From Strongylocentrotus droebachiensis (taxonomy: Eukaryota; Echinodermata; Echinoidea; Camarodonta; Strongylocentrotidae), in assembly GCA_035222895.1 (NCBI GenBank), contig JAVYIG010002365.1:1-64000 (forward strand): a DNA stretch of 64,000 nt, given 5' to 3'. Position 1 is the first letter of the stretch. Each line of letters begins with the position of its first letter. This document shows, in pieces, positions 23,475 to 34,411 of this stretch. The position numbers were made by a program, and so were the translations under genes. The notes beneath the pieces were generated by a model, which worked only from the letters and a program-made list of their open reading frames with translations, ran no database searches and had not been told where the DNA came from.

Positions 23475-23841
23475 AGGTAAAGACCAGTATTGGCAACGCC
23501 CCAATTTCAAAAAATGAAATGGAAGCTCTCATTACCAATCATGTGAAAGAATATGTTTTGACTAATACATGATGATACAAAATTTGCCGGGAAACCGCCT
23601 ACTAATTCATATATTTGGTAAATTTATTTCTCTCATGGTCTGGTGAGAGAGATAGGGTAGTCCCATATACATCTTTCTGTGTATAGTGCTTGTAACTTTA
23701 CGAAGAACGGGCCAAATTTCTTATCATTTTGATGATTCCAGAACCTTGCAGATGCTAGATGCTAGATGATCGACCTTTTCTGATCGATTCCACAACGTTT
23801 CTTTCACAATGCAATCGCATGACCATTACTGGTCTTTACCT
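23475..23841. mobile_element. T2/Kolobok-like TTAA element, 367 bp
   Basis: Flanked by TTAA (23471-23474 and 23842-23845). Inverted ends AGGTAAAGACCAGTA and TACTGGTCTTTACCT. Its right half recurs in inverse orientation at 54745-54912, so it is a dispersed family. Non-coding. Confidence 0.8.
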
Positions 23842-24020
23842 TTAAGCTGTTATTCATTTGTTTATAGTGTTTCCAAGGTACTGTCTAACATACATGACAT
23901 TCATATCATGTTGTGTTATTGGGCATAGATATGTAATTACCGGTAATTGCAGTCATTTTGCATGTTGACTACTTGTTATGGTGGGAGCCAGAAAGCTTTG
24001 AAAACATATCCTTTGGAATG

Positions 24021-24316
24021 TGTTGCGATATCCGGTATCCGTCGTAGTTGAATTATAAACAACATATGTCTACCACAACATACCAGTCTGCCGACTCTAT
24101 TATCCTGAGTTATATACCATTACTAAGACCCTCAAACTCATCATGGTGGCAGCGGTGGGATCATTGAAATCAATTTTGATTGTTAAATGCACATCTTGAT
24201 CCAGTTCACGACAATTGGGTAGATAACTCAGGATAAATTGAGTCGGCAGTCAGGTTTGTTATGGTAGGCATGTTGTTTATTCAACTACGACGGATACCGG
24301 ATATCGCATATCGTAA
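24021..24316. mobile_element. fold-back: LTR, primer-binding site, then inverted LTR
   Basis: 24021-24143 starts TG and ends CA like an LTR (TGTTGCGATATCCGG...CTCATCA) and is directly followed by a 16-base primer-binding site. After ~60 bases, 24217-24316 is a diverged reverse complement of the first ~95 bases of that LTR (GATAACTCAGGAT...GGATACCGGATATCG). The arrangement is like the 5' end of an LTR retrotransposon joined to an opposite LTR. No coding sequence remains. It could also be a MITE that happens to carry a PBS-like word, but the position right after a CA end argues against that. Confidence 0.55.
24144..24159 (+). other. primer-binding site matching tRNA-Leu 3' end
   Basis: TGGTGGCAGCGGTGGG is the exact reverse complement of the 3' end of animal tRNA-Leu (AAG/TAG type, ...CCCACCGCTGCCACCA). 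The Gypsy element at 35631 uses the first 12 bases of the same site. Confidence 0.65.
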
Positions 24317-24432
24317 CAGTATGCAGTACTGAAGACCCTTTCATCGATCAATCTTGATAGATGAGGAGGTATTTTAACCCTGTGTTCACATTACCCAAAG
24401 TCATCCTATAGTTATACGATCATCATAATTAA

Positions 24433-24969
24433 AGGGAACCAAAACCTTACTTTTATTGTAAAGTTTAAGATATTTGAATAAAATCATTGAAAATATTATT
24501 TGAACAAAATCGGGCAAGGAATAAGGAAGTTAAAGCTTTTTGAAATGACTAGTCACTAGAGGGCGATATTCAATTTGATGTCATCATTGGTGGACATCTC
24601 TCCATGCCTTTTGGACATCAAATTTCATGTTTTTCCTTCTTTCTTGTGATTGAGATAATCTACTCCCCTGAAAGCAAGGTATAGAATGCAAAATTATATT
24701 CTACTTCACATCCTACGAAGTCGGATCAAGAACACAAATAAATACGAAGAAAACAAGAGAATTGTGAAATTTGATGTAGGCCTACAAAAGGCATGGAGAG
24801 TTGTCCACAAATGATGTCATCAAATTGAATATCGCCCTCTATTGACTAGTCATTTCAAAAAGCTCTAACTTCCTTATTCCTTGCCCGATTTTGTCAAATT
24901 TTCACTGATTTCATTCAAATATCTTAAACTTTACAATAAAAGTAACTTAGTATGAAAGTTTTGTTCCCT
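24433..24969. mobile_element. T2/Kolobok-like TTAA element, 537 bp, long inverted repeats
   Basis: Flanked by TTAA (24429-24432 and 24970-24973). The ends are AGGGAACCAAAACCTTAC and the inverted GTTTTGTTCCCT. The inverted arms extend about 190 bases inward and include GAGGGCGATATTCAATTTGA and GGACATCTCTCCATGCC with their complements. TTAAAGGGAA fits the T2 consensus TTAAAGGRR best of the four. Confidence 0.8.
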
Positions 24970-25996
24970 TTAAAATGTTGTAGTCTGAACGTTAAGAAAC
25001 GTATAACGAAAATTTATATTACGAAACCCCTGTTTGAGCACCATATCTTATGAAAGTCATATAACTGGGCGGGTTAGTACTTTTAAAACAGAGTTGATAC
25101 ATTGAACTAAAATCACTGAGGGGCTTACCGTTATGTCACTACAGTATTATATTAAACTGGATATGCCAACCACTGATTTGTGAGTTTCTTTACTCTTTAG
25201 CCCAGTTTTGGATTATTTTTCAATGTATGTAATACTATGTTTCTTATTACACAAAGAAGGGCCTCTCTTTAATACATACAGTATAAATTACAGTTTTTTT
25301 AAAGGAGCTAGTCCATTAAAACATTCATCAGCTTATACATGTAACAGTATCTTGAACCGGATGTGAGACCCAAAATGGTAACCAATGTAAGATTCGATAT
25401 CGAATTACGTATAACTAGTTGCACTGCTGAATTTCGGGAATTACATTTTTTTTTAATCATTAGTAACTTACAATCAGTTTTATAATACAAAATACAAAAA
25501 ATGTAGTATGTTTGCTATGACAAATATGGAAAATGCAATTTGTTTAATTTATTGTATCGAAAATTGAGATAAAATAGATTTTTACATTTGAGTATAAGTT
25601 GATTCCTATGGCACGGAGGCCAAAGAACACTGAGGTGTATTCTGTGAGATACTTATATAATATTGGATGGCTTTGAGTGTGATACAAGAATATATTGCTC
25701 GAGCTATGACAATATTAATCGAGTCGAAGATGAGTCTAATATTGTCTTAGCGAGTGCAAGATATTCTTGTATCACACGAAAACAAACTCATACAATATTA
25801 TTTTTATTATCTATATTAGTCTGACTAACAAAATAACAAAATTTCCCCTGCCAGGCTCCTACGTCAAGGTATTATATAATACATAGGAACCAACAGCAAA
25901 TTGTTTTTCTTCTACAATTAATTGAATGCCATACTCCAGCGATTGTACCTTGTTTTTATGGTATATTACTTCCTTCATACCTCAGATAGCGCATCA
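24970..25996. other. no recognisable feature
   Basis: AT-rich, non-coding. An imperfect inverted word pair around 25673-25800 (TTGTATCACAC / GTGTGATACAAGAATAT) is present, but no element ends are clear. Confidence 0.45.
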
Positions 25997-26160
25997 GGGC
26001 CCTAGCTGTTTCATAAAACGTGTTATCAATAACAACTGCTACATTTCTATGACTAAGGTATGGCAAATCTGCTCTCAGCCAATCAAATGCCACGATTTCA
26101 GTAGCTTATTGCAGTTTTTGTTATGTGTTATTCTTAACAAGTTTTTATGAAACGGGGCCC
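25997..26160. mobile_element. MITE, GGGCCC-GTTTCAT type
   Basis: Starts GGGCCCTAGCTGTTTCATAA and ends TTATGAAACGGGGCCC. The centre CTCTCAGCCAATCAAATGCC is shared with 22704 and, less closely, with the GTTTCAC family. It is non-coding. Confidence 0.75.
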
Positions 26161-26335
26161 AGATCAGTAAACTTTTTTTATTATGATATATATTTCCCCC
26201 GAGAGCCGTAAATGTTTTCCTGCATAGATGAACGATGCACTGTATTCATCAATTTTCTCACCAATTTCGTTGTTTTACTGAGAACAGGAATTATCATTTT
26301 TCAGATATATATCCATGTCAAAGTCTGTAATGTAT

Positions 26336-26530
26336 AATTCCTAAATTATGCAAATAACATGAAGTATAATTAGAATTCTATTAATAATAATGAAGTACAA
26401 GTCGAGGAGGGTTAGCATATTTCCAGGTGCTAGGCAGTGAGATCACACAAAGGAAATTCAAAGAAAAGAATTTCAAATGAGGAAAGGAACCTTATAAATA
26501 GGGTTCGCGGGCGCACGTAGCCATCTTTTC
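26336..26530 (-). repeat. DIRS inverted terminal repeat (3' end), with TATA box
   Basis: The core from GGGTTAGCATATTTCCAGG (26409) to CACGTAGCCATCTTTTC is the reverse complement of 43405-43525. The outermost ~75 bases (AATTCCTAAATTATGC...TCGAGG) are specific to this end. TATAAATA at 26493-26500 is a likely promoter, and the same box lies at 43431-43438 in the other repeat, where it would drive gag. Confidence 0.8.
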
Positions 26531-26617
26531 AAAGAAGGAAGAGGTGTCAACAAACGAAAAACTCTCCCCAAAACAGAGTAAAAATTTGTCCAAAAACCTA
26601 AATATCATAGTATTGAT

Positions 26618-26790
26618 CATAACAAAAGCTACAATAGATCAAATCCATTCAATCAAACAAAGACTAATTGAACATATTCAAACAAAAGCTACAATTGATC
26701 ATAATCAATCAAACAAAAACTACAATTGATCATATCCAATCAATCAAACAAAAACTACAATTGATCATATTCAATTAATCAAAACATAAC
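26618..26790. repeat. 34-43-bp tandem repeat in the DIRS 3' region
   Basis: Four to five units of AACAAAAACTACAATTGATC plus ATATCCAATCAATC. It lies between the terminal repeat and the internal complementary region, where DIRS elements normally have little sequence. Confidence 0.8.
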
Positions 26791-26940
26791 TCCTGTCAAA
26801 CAACAGCTAAAGTCCAAACAGACATGAAGCCAGGATATATACACTCCCAATTAAAAAAGAGAGAAGATTCTGTGATTTGAACAATAACAAAAATCCAGAA
26901 GGGAGGGAATCTTTCAGCAAAAGATCTTGAAGGGAGGGAC

Positions 26941-27059
26941 CCTCCTCGACTTGTACTTCATTATTATTAATAGAATTCTAATTATACTTCATGTTATTTG
27001 CATAATTTAGGAATTCTATTACATAACATTCGTACAAGTCTTCAGAGGGTTAGCATATT
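26941..27059. repeat. DIRS internal complementary region (ICR)
   Basis: Bases 26941-27014 are the reverse complement of the outer end of the 3' repeat (26336-26412). Bases 27011-27059 are the reverse complement of the outer end of the 5' repeat (43509-43557). The two outer ends are thus represented joined, sharing AATT. This is the template thought to help close DIRS circles. Confidence 0.8.
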
Positions 27060-27386
27060 CAAAGATCAGATCACAGAATCTGAAAAAAGACGAACTTACA
27101 TGAATAAAAAACCAACACTTGAATTGCAGGTGTATCAAATTTTTAATCATAACACGAACCTCAAAAATAATGAAGCATAAAAAGATTACTCAGATCTCCT
27201 TGACTAAATCAGTCTTGCTTAAAAGTAAACTACGATCACGTGAATCATGTAAATACATCTCTAGTAACCTAGGATTTTCCTTTAATGGAACTGTACCAAA
27301 AATTGATTATCAAAGAGAAGCGAACCTTCTTCTCATTTAACATAGAGCCCTCTTTCGTGATAATGTCATGATATAGAACATAAATT

Positions 27387-28493
27387 TCAAGAAGCTTGAG
27401 CTAAAACCGAAAAAGCGAAAGTTCCATCTTCAACGACGGGTTTGTGGTAAAAGGTTTTGAATGTTTGGGCATTTGACCAGTCAGCTTTCTTTATTATTTC
27501 TTTGAAGGTGACCCCATGAGCGAAAGCAGAAGAAGTAGCGGCACTCCTGAAACTGTGCGCCGAAAATACTGATGTGTCAATGCCTGAAGCAAACAAAGAG
27601 AATTTTAACCATCTTGCCAAAGTACTGGAGGTTACCGATTTGTGAGGTTTTCTAGTTGAAATAAAGAGCTTCGTTTCCCCATGACATTCACGAAGAGGTT
27701 TGGTACGATTAAGATATTCCTTGAGAGTTAACAAAACACACAACTTCTTATTCGAAGGAAAAGAAGGAAGCTCAACTATTTGCTTAGCAATACCCTTTTT
27801 TGGAGTAGTCGTTTTTAAGACATCCATGACCTGAAAAACTGCACGATCATCTGAAATGTGCATGAAAGAGATATCTAAATGATTGAGAGTCTGTGTACGT
27901 TGCGCTGTAACAAGTGCGACTAACGACACAAGTTTTTGACTCAAATGAAACAAAGAAAGTTGACAATTTTCTGCCATTGAACACAAATAATCCAAAACCC
28001 TGGAGACTTCCCACGTGCTTTGGTACTTTGGATTAGGAGGGTTTGCATTAAATATCCCCCTCAATAATCTTATTACCATGGGATGCTTGCCAACTGGAAA
28101 GCCTTCCATTGGTGGTAGTACAGAAGAAAGGCCAGAACGATAAGAATTAATAGTGGAGTAGGATTTTCCTAAACCCTGTTGAGCACTAAGAAAATTAATC
28201 ACGTTTACAATACACGAGTCAAAGGGATCAAGCGATTGTGAATCACACCAGCGAAGCCACTGTTGCCAAGCCGATTCATATTGTTTGTTGGTTCCATCTC
28301 GCCAAGAGAGGGCGATGAGGCTGGAAGCGTGTTCTGAAAGGCCCGCTGAGCGCCAACCTTTGTTGAGATAATCCAGGCGGTTAGCTTGAGGTTTGGGAAT
28401 GGGTTTGAATGTCCCACGAGAGAGTTCGGAGGTAAGAGATATATGTTCAATGCATTCCAAGAGATGGTAAAAGCATCTACTGCAAAAGCACAA
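27387..28493 (-). CDS. DIRS tyrosine recombinase
   Basis: A 368-codon frame on the - strand. The protein has an N-terminal helical core-binding part (about residues 45-140, with TNKQYESAWQQWLRWC) and a catalytic part. Catalytic residues are in place: R199 in LVTAQRTQTLN, H313 and R316 in AHSFRSAA, W339, and the nucleophile Y349 in KTFYHKP. It would insert the circular DNA copy of the DIRS element by site-specific-type recombination, so DIRS copies lack target duplications. The frame may extend upstream of the first ATG, since DIRS recombinase frames often overlap RT. It is intact as read, although the RT of the same element is broken. Confidence 0.88.
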   Translation of the reverse strand: MCFCSRCFYHLLECIEHISLTSELSRGTFKPIPKPQANRLDYLNKGWRSAGLSEHASSLIALSWRDGTNKQYESAWQQWLRWCDSQSLDPFDSCIVNVINFLSAQQGLGKSYSTINSYRSGLSSVLPPMEGFPVGKHPMVIRLLRGIFNANPPNPKYQSTWEVSRVLDYLCSMAENCQLSLFHLSQKLVSLVALVTAQRTQTLNHLDISFMHISDDRAVFQVMDVLKTTTPKKGIAKQIVELPSFPSNKKLCVLLTLKEYLNRTKPLRECHGETKLFISTRKPHKSVTSSTLARWLKFSLFASGIDTSVFSAHSFRSAATSSAFAHGVTFKEIIKKADWSNAQTFKTFYHKPVVEDGTFAFSVLAQAS

Positions 28494-28597
28494 GGGTCAT
28501 ACTTCCAGGTTACATAACATGGTAATGATTGTTGAAACGAGAAGAAAACAAATCAACGTCGAGACATACATTGAAATGCTGACAAATAGAGAAAAAC

Positions 28598-29466
28598 CTA
28601 TCCGGGACAAAGATGAAGCTCTTTGTTTAGATCTCTACGTGAAAGCGTGTCTGCCTCAATATTTGCAATCCCAGCCAGGTGAGATGCAGAAAGCCAAATA
28701 TTACGTTCAAAACACCATGACCAAATGGCCCGGGAGATTCCATCTAACATGGAGATACGCTCACCAAACTTCTTAATATAAGATACGGCGGAACTATTAT
28801 CAGACTTAATATGAATATGGGCATTCATCCGTGAATTGCATAATGATGATAATGCGTGTTGAATTGCAAGTAATTCCAGAACATTAATATGTAGAACGGC
28901 ATATTTAGATGACCAAACCCCTTGAGAAAATGAATAATCATTCTCACAGAAAGCTCCCCATCCCGTGCTACTTGCATCTGTACGTAATGTGATGCTGATA
29001 GGAGGCATTTTAGCGGGCGTAGTGAATGCATCCGATGGGATAGAGAGCCACCATTGAATTTCGCATAATGCGTCGGGTATTGAGAGACACAAAAGAATCG
29101 AAATTCCCACCTGAAGATTCAAACGCTTTAGTTTTGAAAGATTCCAATTTGCGGTAATGAATCCTCCCTTTTGGAAAGGCCTCAAAGGAAGAAACAATAA
29201 TGCCAATGAACTTCGCAAGGTCCCGAACAATGACCTGATTCGAAGCTAGAATTGAGCTTCCTACTGATTTCAATTTCTCCACTTTCTCACCAGGTAAACT
29301 TATCGACATACTAGCCGAATCAATGCAGAAACCCAGATAAGTTGTGTCAGTTTTAGGGGATAAACAAGACTTCTCGAAATTTATTTCGAATCCCAAAGAT
29401 GATAATAAATTACACACAAAACTAGTGTGCTCGAGACTTGCTTGCCTCGAAGTAGCGAAAATAATT
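28598..29466 (-). pseudogene. DIRS RT (C-terminal part) and RNase H, frameshifted
   Basis: This continues the RT frame after the 12.1-kb insertion. The first codons after YLDD read IIIFATSRQ, followed by FEINFEKSCLSP and DLAKFIGIIVSSF, as in DIRS RT. The frame shifts near 29078, where one extra base in the GGGTATTG word moves it from SLNT to DALCEIQWWL. RNase H follows with its acidic residues in place: RTDASSTGWGAF, NVLELLAI, IKSDNSSAV and EADTLSR. The single-base shift could be a real mutation or a sequencing error. The insertion alone already prevents expression of the whole protein. Confidence 0.85.
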
Positions 29467-29470
29467 ATAT

Positions 29471-29671
29471 CGTCACCGTTTTCACGAAGTGGTCTCGTGG
29501 CCAAAATCGTTGAAATTTTCAATTTCGAGTTTTGACCGTTTTTGAGCAATGTATATAAATGTCTACAACTTCAGTAATTTTCAAAGTCTAATCTTGCTTA
29601 ATTACGTCATACGTGACGTCACGAAACGTATCACAAGCGGTACAACTGGCAAACACCGTTTTCACGAAGTG
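29471..29671 (+). promoter_or_regulatory. left terminal and subterminal motif copies of the 12.1-kb transposon
   Basis: CGTTTTCACGAAGTG at 29477-29491 (within the TIR) and again at 29657-29671, exactly 180 bases apart and in the same orientation. Repeated subterminal words of this kind commonly bind transposase. That role is inference. Confidence 0.6.
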
Positions 29672-29752
29672 CGCTCTTACCCGCAAATGTAGTCTGCTAT
29701 TGATAATCGTACACGAACCGGCTCCGCGAAGCCTTTGTGAAGTTTGTCACAG

Positions 29753-29799
29753 ATGCCGGTGCTTCTGGCGGAATTGTTAGAGGAATCTGACAGCCCTAG
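29753..29799 (+). CDS. candidate first coding exon inside the 12.1-kb transposon
   Basis: ATG opens a frame MPVLLAELLEESDSP that ends at a good splice donor (CCTAG|GTAATT). It lies just inside the left terminus, where an autonomous element would begin its gene. I do not recognise the protein and cannot find a convincing next exon, so it may be chance. Confidence 0.25.
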
Positions 29800-30474
29800 G
29801 TAATTATTTTCACTTATTTTAAAACAATGTTATGCATCGTTCAATAATATCGTCTGTAGCAGTATAAACAAACTCATATTCTGAACGGATATCAAGTTAC
29901 GAAATGGAGAGATAGGTCATTACGGTCCCACGCACTGTTTTCTGCGTGAGTTGTATTGTCGGTCTACTAGTATGCAGATCTAGTAGTAGGCCTAGTACGT
30001 AGTACTCGCCTACTACTACTACTAGTACTATCAACAGAGTGCTACTAAGTATTAAGTAACACAGTATCTTAGATAAGCTTGAACATGTATAAGTGCAGGA
30101 GCAGTTACATGCAGTAACAACAATGTCACGAGTCAAAAGGCGAATTCGCTGAAGAGTGAAGCCCAGGCCAGGAGATATCATTAATAATAATTTTACATTA
30201 ACTATGTTAACTGATTAAGCAGTACCAGCCCAAGCCTCCAAGGCAAGGCCCAATTAGCCAAGGGCACATTTTGGTTAAAATTCAATGTCAATGTTGATAT
30301 GACAATGCCAAATCATAAAATGGCAATTGCGACGTAGGAGTTGAGTCTAGGCTCGAGCGCGAGCCTAGAGTCTAGATCTAGAACTACGTTAGTACTTAAG
30401 TACTCCTAGTACTAGATTTAAATATTAAATGACCCCCTCGTAAGCTCTTTCCATGTTCATGTTATAAATACGAG
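29800..30474. other. no recognisable feature (transposon interior)
   Basis: Non-coding, with TAGTACTAGTAG-rich and CTAGATCTAG words. No gene seen. Confidence 0.4.
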
Positions 30475-31915
30475 ACTGAGACTTGAATAGTAAAGCCAGG
30501 TATGCTTGAATGAATAACAATTTTGTGCTTGCTAATTATTTAAACGAAAATCCAACCATGAGAATTGAGATGAAGTGGCTTAATTTCAGCAAATGCAGAA
30601 AAATGAAGCAAATACATTTCATGTTTCTTCCCGGTTTTACCAGTAGAATAGCCGGCTGAGAGGACCATCACTAGCACTCCCAGTGGCTGATGTCTAAGTA
30701 GGAGTTTGACGTGGAGAGCTTTTAGCATGTTGTTGAGGTACTAATGGATGGGGGGGGGAGGGGGGGGGGGTCAACCTAGCATAGGCTGGAGCGGCTTCTT
30801 ATACACTCGGCTTTATGCTCATAAACGCATGCCTGCTCTTAATTAATTTGCTTTAAAGACAAAGATAAAGCTGATGGTATGGGAAGACGTCCACTACAAA
30901 TTCCTCCCTCTTTATTGTGCATGATAATTTCATTTTGCCACCAAAGTTGTGGTTGAGCTACTTAAGGTGTACCTTTTGCCTTGGACTTAGAGGATGACAG
31001 GCTTTTTGTTTTGTTGGGGGGGGGTTGCTTATAATAATAGTACTAGTGGCTTCTGGTATAGCGCACATGTCTGTCACGTTGTGAGAGGGGGGGGGGGGGG
31101 AGTTAGCACTAATTTGGGTTGTTTCATCCCATGTTTGCAAGACTGAGACTTAAATATTCAAGGTCTTCTTAATTGCTTTAGATAATGATGTGCTTACTAA
31201 TAAGTTAAATGGATATCCAACCGTGAGATGAAGTGGCTTGTTTGAACAAATGCAGAAAAATTAAACAAATACTTTTCATATTTTTTCATAGTTTACCAGT
31301 AGAATACCGGTAGACAGCTGGGATACGCAAGAGATGAGGGACCACTAGCACCCCCAGTGGTTGATGTCCATGTAGGAGTTTGTGCAGCTGATGTGGAGAG
31401 CTTTTAGCAAATTGACAAGGTATGTGTGGTAAGGAAATTAGCTCCAAAAGAAAAGTTATAGATTGGGAGTTGGGCTGGCGAGGGGGAGGGGGTCAATCTT
31501 TAGCAAACAAATGAACTATTTTCACTAACATAACAATGATCCATGGACAAAACTGTGCTGGGAAATAATTTGCTAATGTGCGCAAAGTGGTGGGGGTGCT
31601 AGGAGGGCCCTCCAAAGATGACGGGTTCCCAAACACTCAATTTTTTTTCATAAATGCATGACTGATCTTGCTTTGAAAGGTTTTAGGCAGTTGATGGTAT
31701 TGTAAGGCATCAAACACAAGTTCCTCGCTCTTTAATGTGCGTGACAGACATTCATTTTGCCAACATGTCATGTTTGAGCTACTTATGGTGTATCAACTTA
31801 CAAGATGACAGGCTTCATCTTATATTTTGTATTTTTCTTATTGTCTTTTTTTTCATAGGGGGAAGGGGGTGAAGAAGGAGAGTTAACACTAATTTGTGTG
31901 GTTTCATCACAGAAA
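30475..31915. repeat. diverged tandem duplication, units of ~660 and ~775 bp
   Basis: 30475-31138 and 31139-31915 share the same blocks in the same order: GAGACTTGAAT/GAGACTTAAAT, ATCCAACC.TGAGA, TTACCAGTAGAAT, CCCAGTGG.TGATGTC, GGAGAGCTTTTAGCA, TTCATTTTGCCA, GGATGACAGGCTT and GTTAGCACTAATTTG. Both contain long G runs. The copies are strongly diverged and I see no open frame through either. Confidence 0.7.
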
Positions 31916-32896
31916 AAATAAAATAATATGCATTAACCTGATGCCTGTAATTTTTTTAAGAGATGCGATTTTAAAATCATATCATCCCAGTATAGCTTCC
32001 TGTACGAGCTGTGTTGGGGGTTTTCTGCATCCATCATGAGTTATCAAATATATTCTCCTTTTAACCCAGCATCTTCACCCTCTGCCCTTGAACTGATTAC
32101 GTTTCCAATACCACGGTTTGGAGGTCAGACCAAACGACTGACAGACCGACCGACTGAATAGCTAAGTCCCCTCAGTCATCAAAGGTAAGTTTTAACCTAA
32201 TTTGTTACATTTTATATTGTTTATATATGAAATATTTTTATAATTTTGACTGGCTTTAATGGGAATATGAAACTATATTGCCCAAATATAATCATATTAG
32301 CCGGGTCGAAGACGAGGGCAATATGGTTATGTTGAGGGCAATATTGTTTCATATCAACCAAAATGTGAGCCAGCCAATGTTATTATTATCAATTATCCTC
32401 TTCTTATATTTCAAGTATCACTTATACATTTATCATGTACAAGTACCCAGATGTGAAATGTATGGTAATATGCTCTTATATTACCCGCTACATCACGCGT
32501 GTCTATGTGAGATAATTAAATAATAATGAATGATATTATACGCTTGACTAACTTTGAATATTGATCCTTATTGAGTGGTCTTTCTGAAAGTTGATATAAT
32601 AAAGTTTCTTTCAATCTGGCAGACAAGTACATGCAAGTGCATTTATTATTACTTACTGGGTTTATAACATTCATCACAAATTTGCTGATAACCTGCAGAT
32701 TTTATATCTTCTTTAGATATGAACATATCAATTCAATGATTGACAACAAACCCAGTAATACATATGGAACCCTATCATATCATCTTCAGTGGTTGATAAA
32801 TACTGTATAGATGTCCTCTACATTTTTTATTGAAATGGAATACAATAGTACCATACAGACCATAGAGTATGCTGTCACAATTTGTTTAAACAATAT
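31916..32896. other. no recognisable feature (transposon interior)
   Basis: Non-coding. A stretch at about 32085-32183 could be a spliced exon (acceptor CAG before, donor AAAG|GTAAGT after) but all frames contain stops. Confidence 0.35.
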
Positions 32897-33268
32897 ACCA
32901 ATCCTCCCAACCTAAAAGTGTTGAACACAGGTAAGCCATTCATATTTGTAAAATAGGAGTTATACCACTCTGATTTCCTACCAGGAATTTAGTGCCACAA
33001 TGTCACAAATTGCATTCTAAGTGAATAAATGGTGCAAAAGTATTTATAAAACAATTGCAAATCTGCTTTTCTACTCGGTGCACCAATCCTCCCAACCTAA
33101 AAGTGTTGAACACAGGTAAGCCATTCATATTTGTAAAATAGGAGTTATACCACTCTGATTTCCTACCAGGAATTTAGTGCCACAATGTCACAAATTGCAT
33201 TCTAAGTGAATAAATGGTGCAAAAGTATTTATAAAACAATTGCAAATCTGCTTTTCTACTCGGTGCAT
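32897..33268. repeat. identical 186-bp tandem duplication
   Basis: 32897-33082 is repeated at 33083-33268 without a difference I can find (starts ACCAATCCTCCCAACC, ends TCTACTCGGTGC). It is either very recent or an assembly artefact. Confidence 0.9.
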
Positions 33269-33504
33269 GCTTTGCCTTTTTTCTGTTAAAAGTAGACCTT
33301 AAATTCATATTCTGATTTTCATTTATAATTACTGTATATTTCAAAATATCAATTTAGGACAGAGTAAAACCACTTGTTATTTAATACCTGTTTCTAGGTT
33401 TCATTCCTGTTTTATGAAATAAAATTACTATGTCTTCTCTACTTATCATTGAACCGAGTTATTGATAACTTGATTGTAACAATCTTTTGTCAATTACCTC
33501 TTAG

Positions 33505-33697
33505 GATGGACAAAAATACAGAAGTTATTGTTAGGTGGGATCGTGATGGAGAGATCAATTGTGGCAAGAAACGAGATCTTCGATATAACGGAAGGCTTAG
33601 GGTGGGTTCAAGAGTTATTATGAGCTAGATGGATGTGGACTGGACAGGGACTGCAACGCTGACAGGAGACTCTGACTCCGAATGTGCCTCCATTTAG
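33505..33697 (+). pseudogene. degraded exon with a small beta-type domain pattern
   Basis: After a splice-acceptor-like CCTCTTAG, the frame from ATG (33506) reads MDKNTEVIVRWDRDGEINCG, continuing with RDLRYNGRLRVGSRVIMS. A TAG stops it after 40 codons. The same frame then runs 22 more codons (MDVDWTGTATLTGDSDSECA) to the next stop. The V.V.W...DG...L...G.L.VG..V pattern is like small barrel domains in some invertebrate chromatin or transposon proteins. I cannot name the family. Taken as a broken exon of the 12.1-kb transposon. Confidence 0.35.
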
Positions 33698-33892
33698 AGG
33701 TTTTGTGTTCTAGTGGATAAGTAGTTGGACTGTGGATCACAGGATCCATGGTTCAAGTCCCGCCACAGCAGTAATGTCTTTTGGCAAGATATTAATCTAC
33801 ATTTGCCACTCTGCTGTGAGCACCAAAAGCGGCTGCCTAGCATAGCCAGGGTAATAGTTGGAGCGCCTTGAGCATATTGTTATTATTATTTT
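33698..33892 (+). mobile_element. tRNA-derived SINE
   Basis: Has a B box GGTTCAAGTCC (33750-33760) and a weaker A-box-like TAGTGGATAAG upstream. The body includes TCTTTTGGCAAGATATTAATC and GGAGCGCCTTGAGCATATTG, and it ends in an ATTATTATT tail. Lies within the 12.1-kb transposon. Confidence 0.6.
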
Positions 33893-34411
33893 GACAGTGA
33901 CAACCTCCCTCCTTCCTCACTAAGAACAGCACAGACTAAGGTCATCCATCATATGAAAGTTGCATGTAAGAAGTTTTAATCCTATAAACTTACAGTGTTG
34001 TATGTTTTTTAGAAGGATTTGGCATGTAGGACTAATATTAATTGCTAATAGTTTATATTTCAAAGGGCAATCCAACCTTTGTAACAAGTTGATTTATGTT
34101 AAAGCAGAAAAAAATGAGTGTAATAGACTGGTGAAAGTTTGAAAGAAATCAGACATAGAATAAGAAATAATGTTTGAAAAGTTAGATTACAACATCTATG
34201 TAAATCTCAGATCTGCAATTTTATGAGGCAACAGGGACGTATGCCGCTGACAACTTTGTATGTCATACACAAAAAATATAAATAATTAATGATTTTCTTT
34301 TAAGCTCCTCTTCCATTGTGGCAGTACTCAAACTATATTGTAACCCTCCCTCCCCCTAATCAGTGGCCTTGTGAATTTGCATTTCAGAATTTTCCAAACA
34401 TGATTCATTAC

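Noticed and set aside
32074-32183. coding exon between an acceptor and a donor
   Set aside because: Every frame has a stop or no protein-like pattern, so splice signals alone are not enough.
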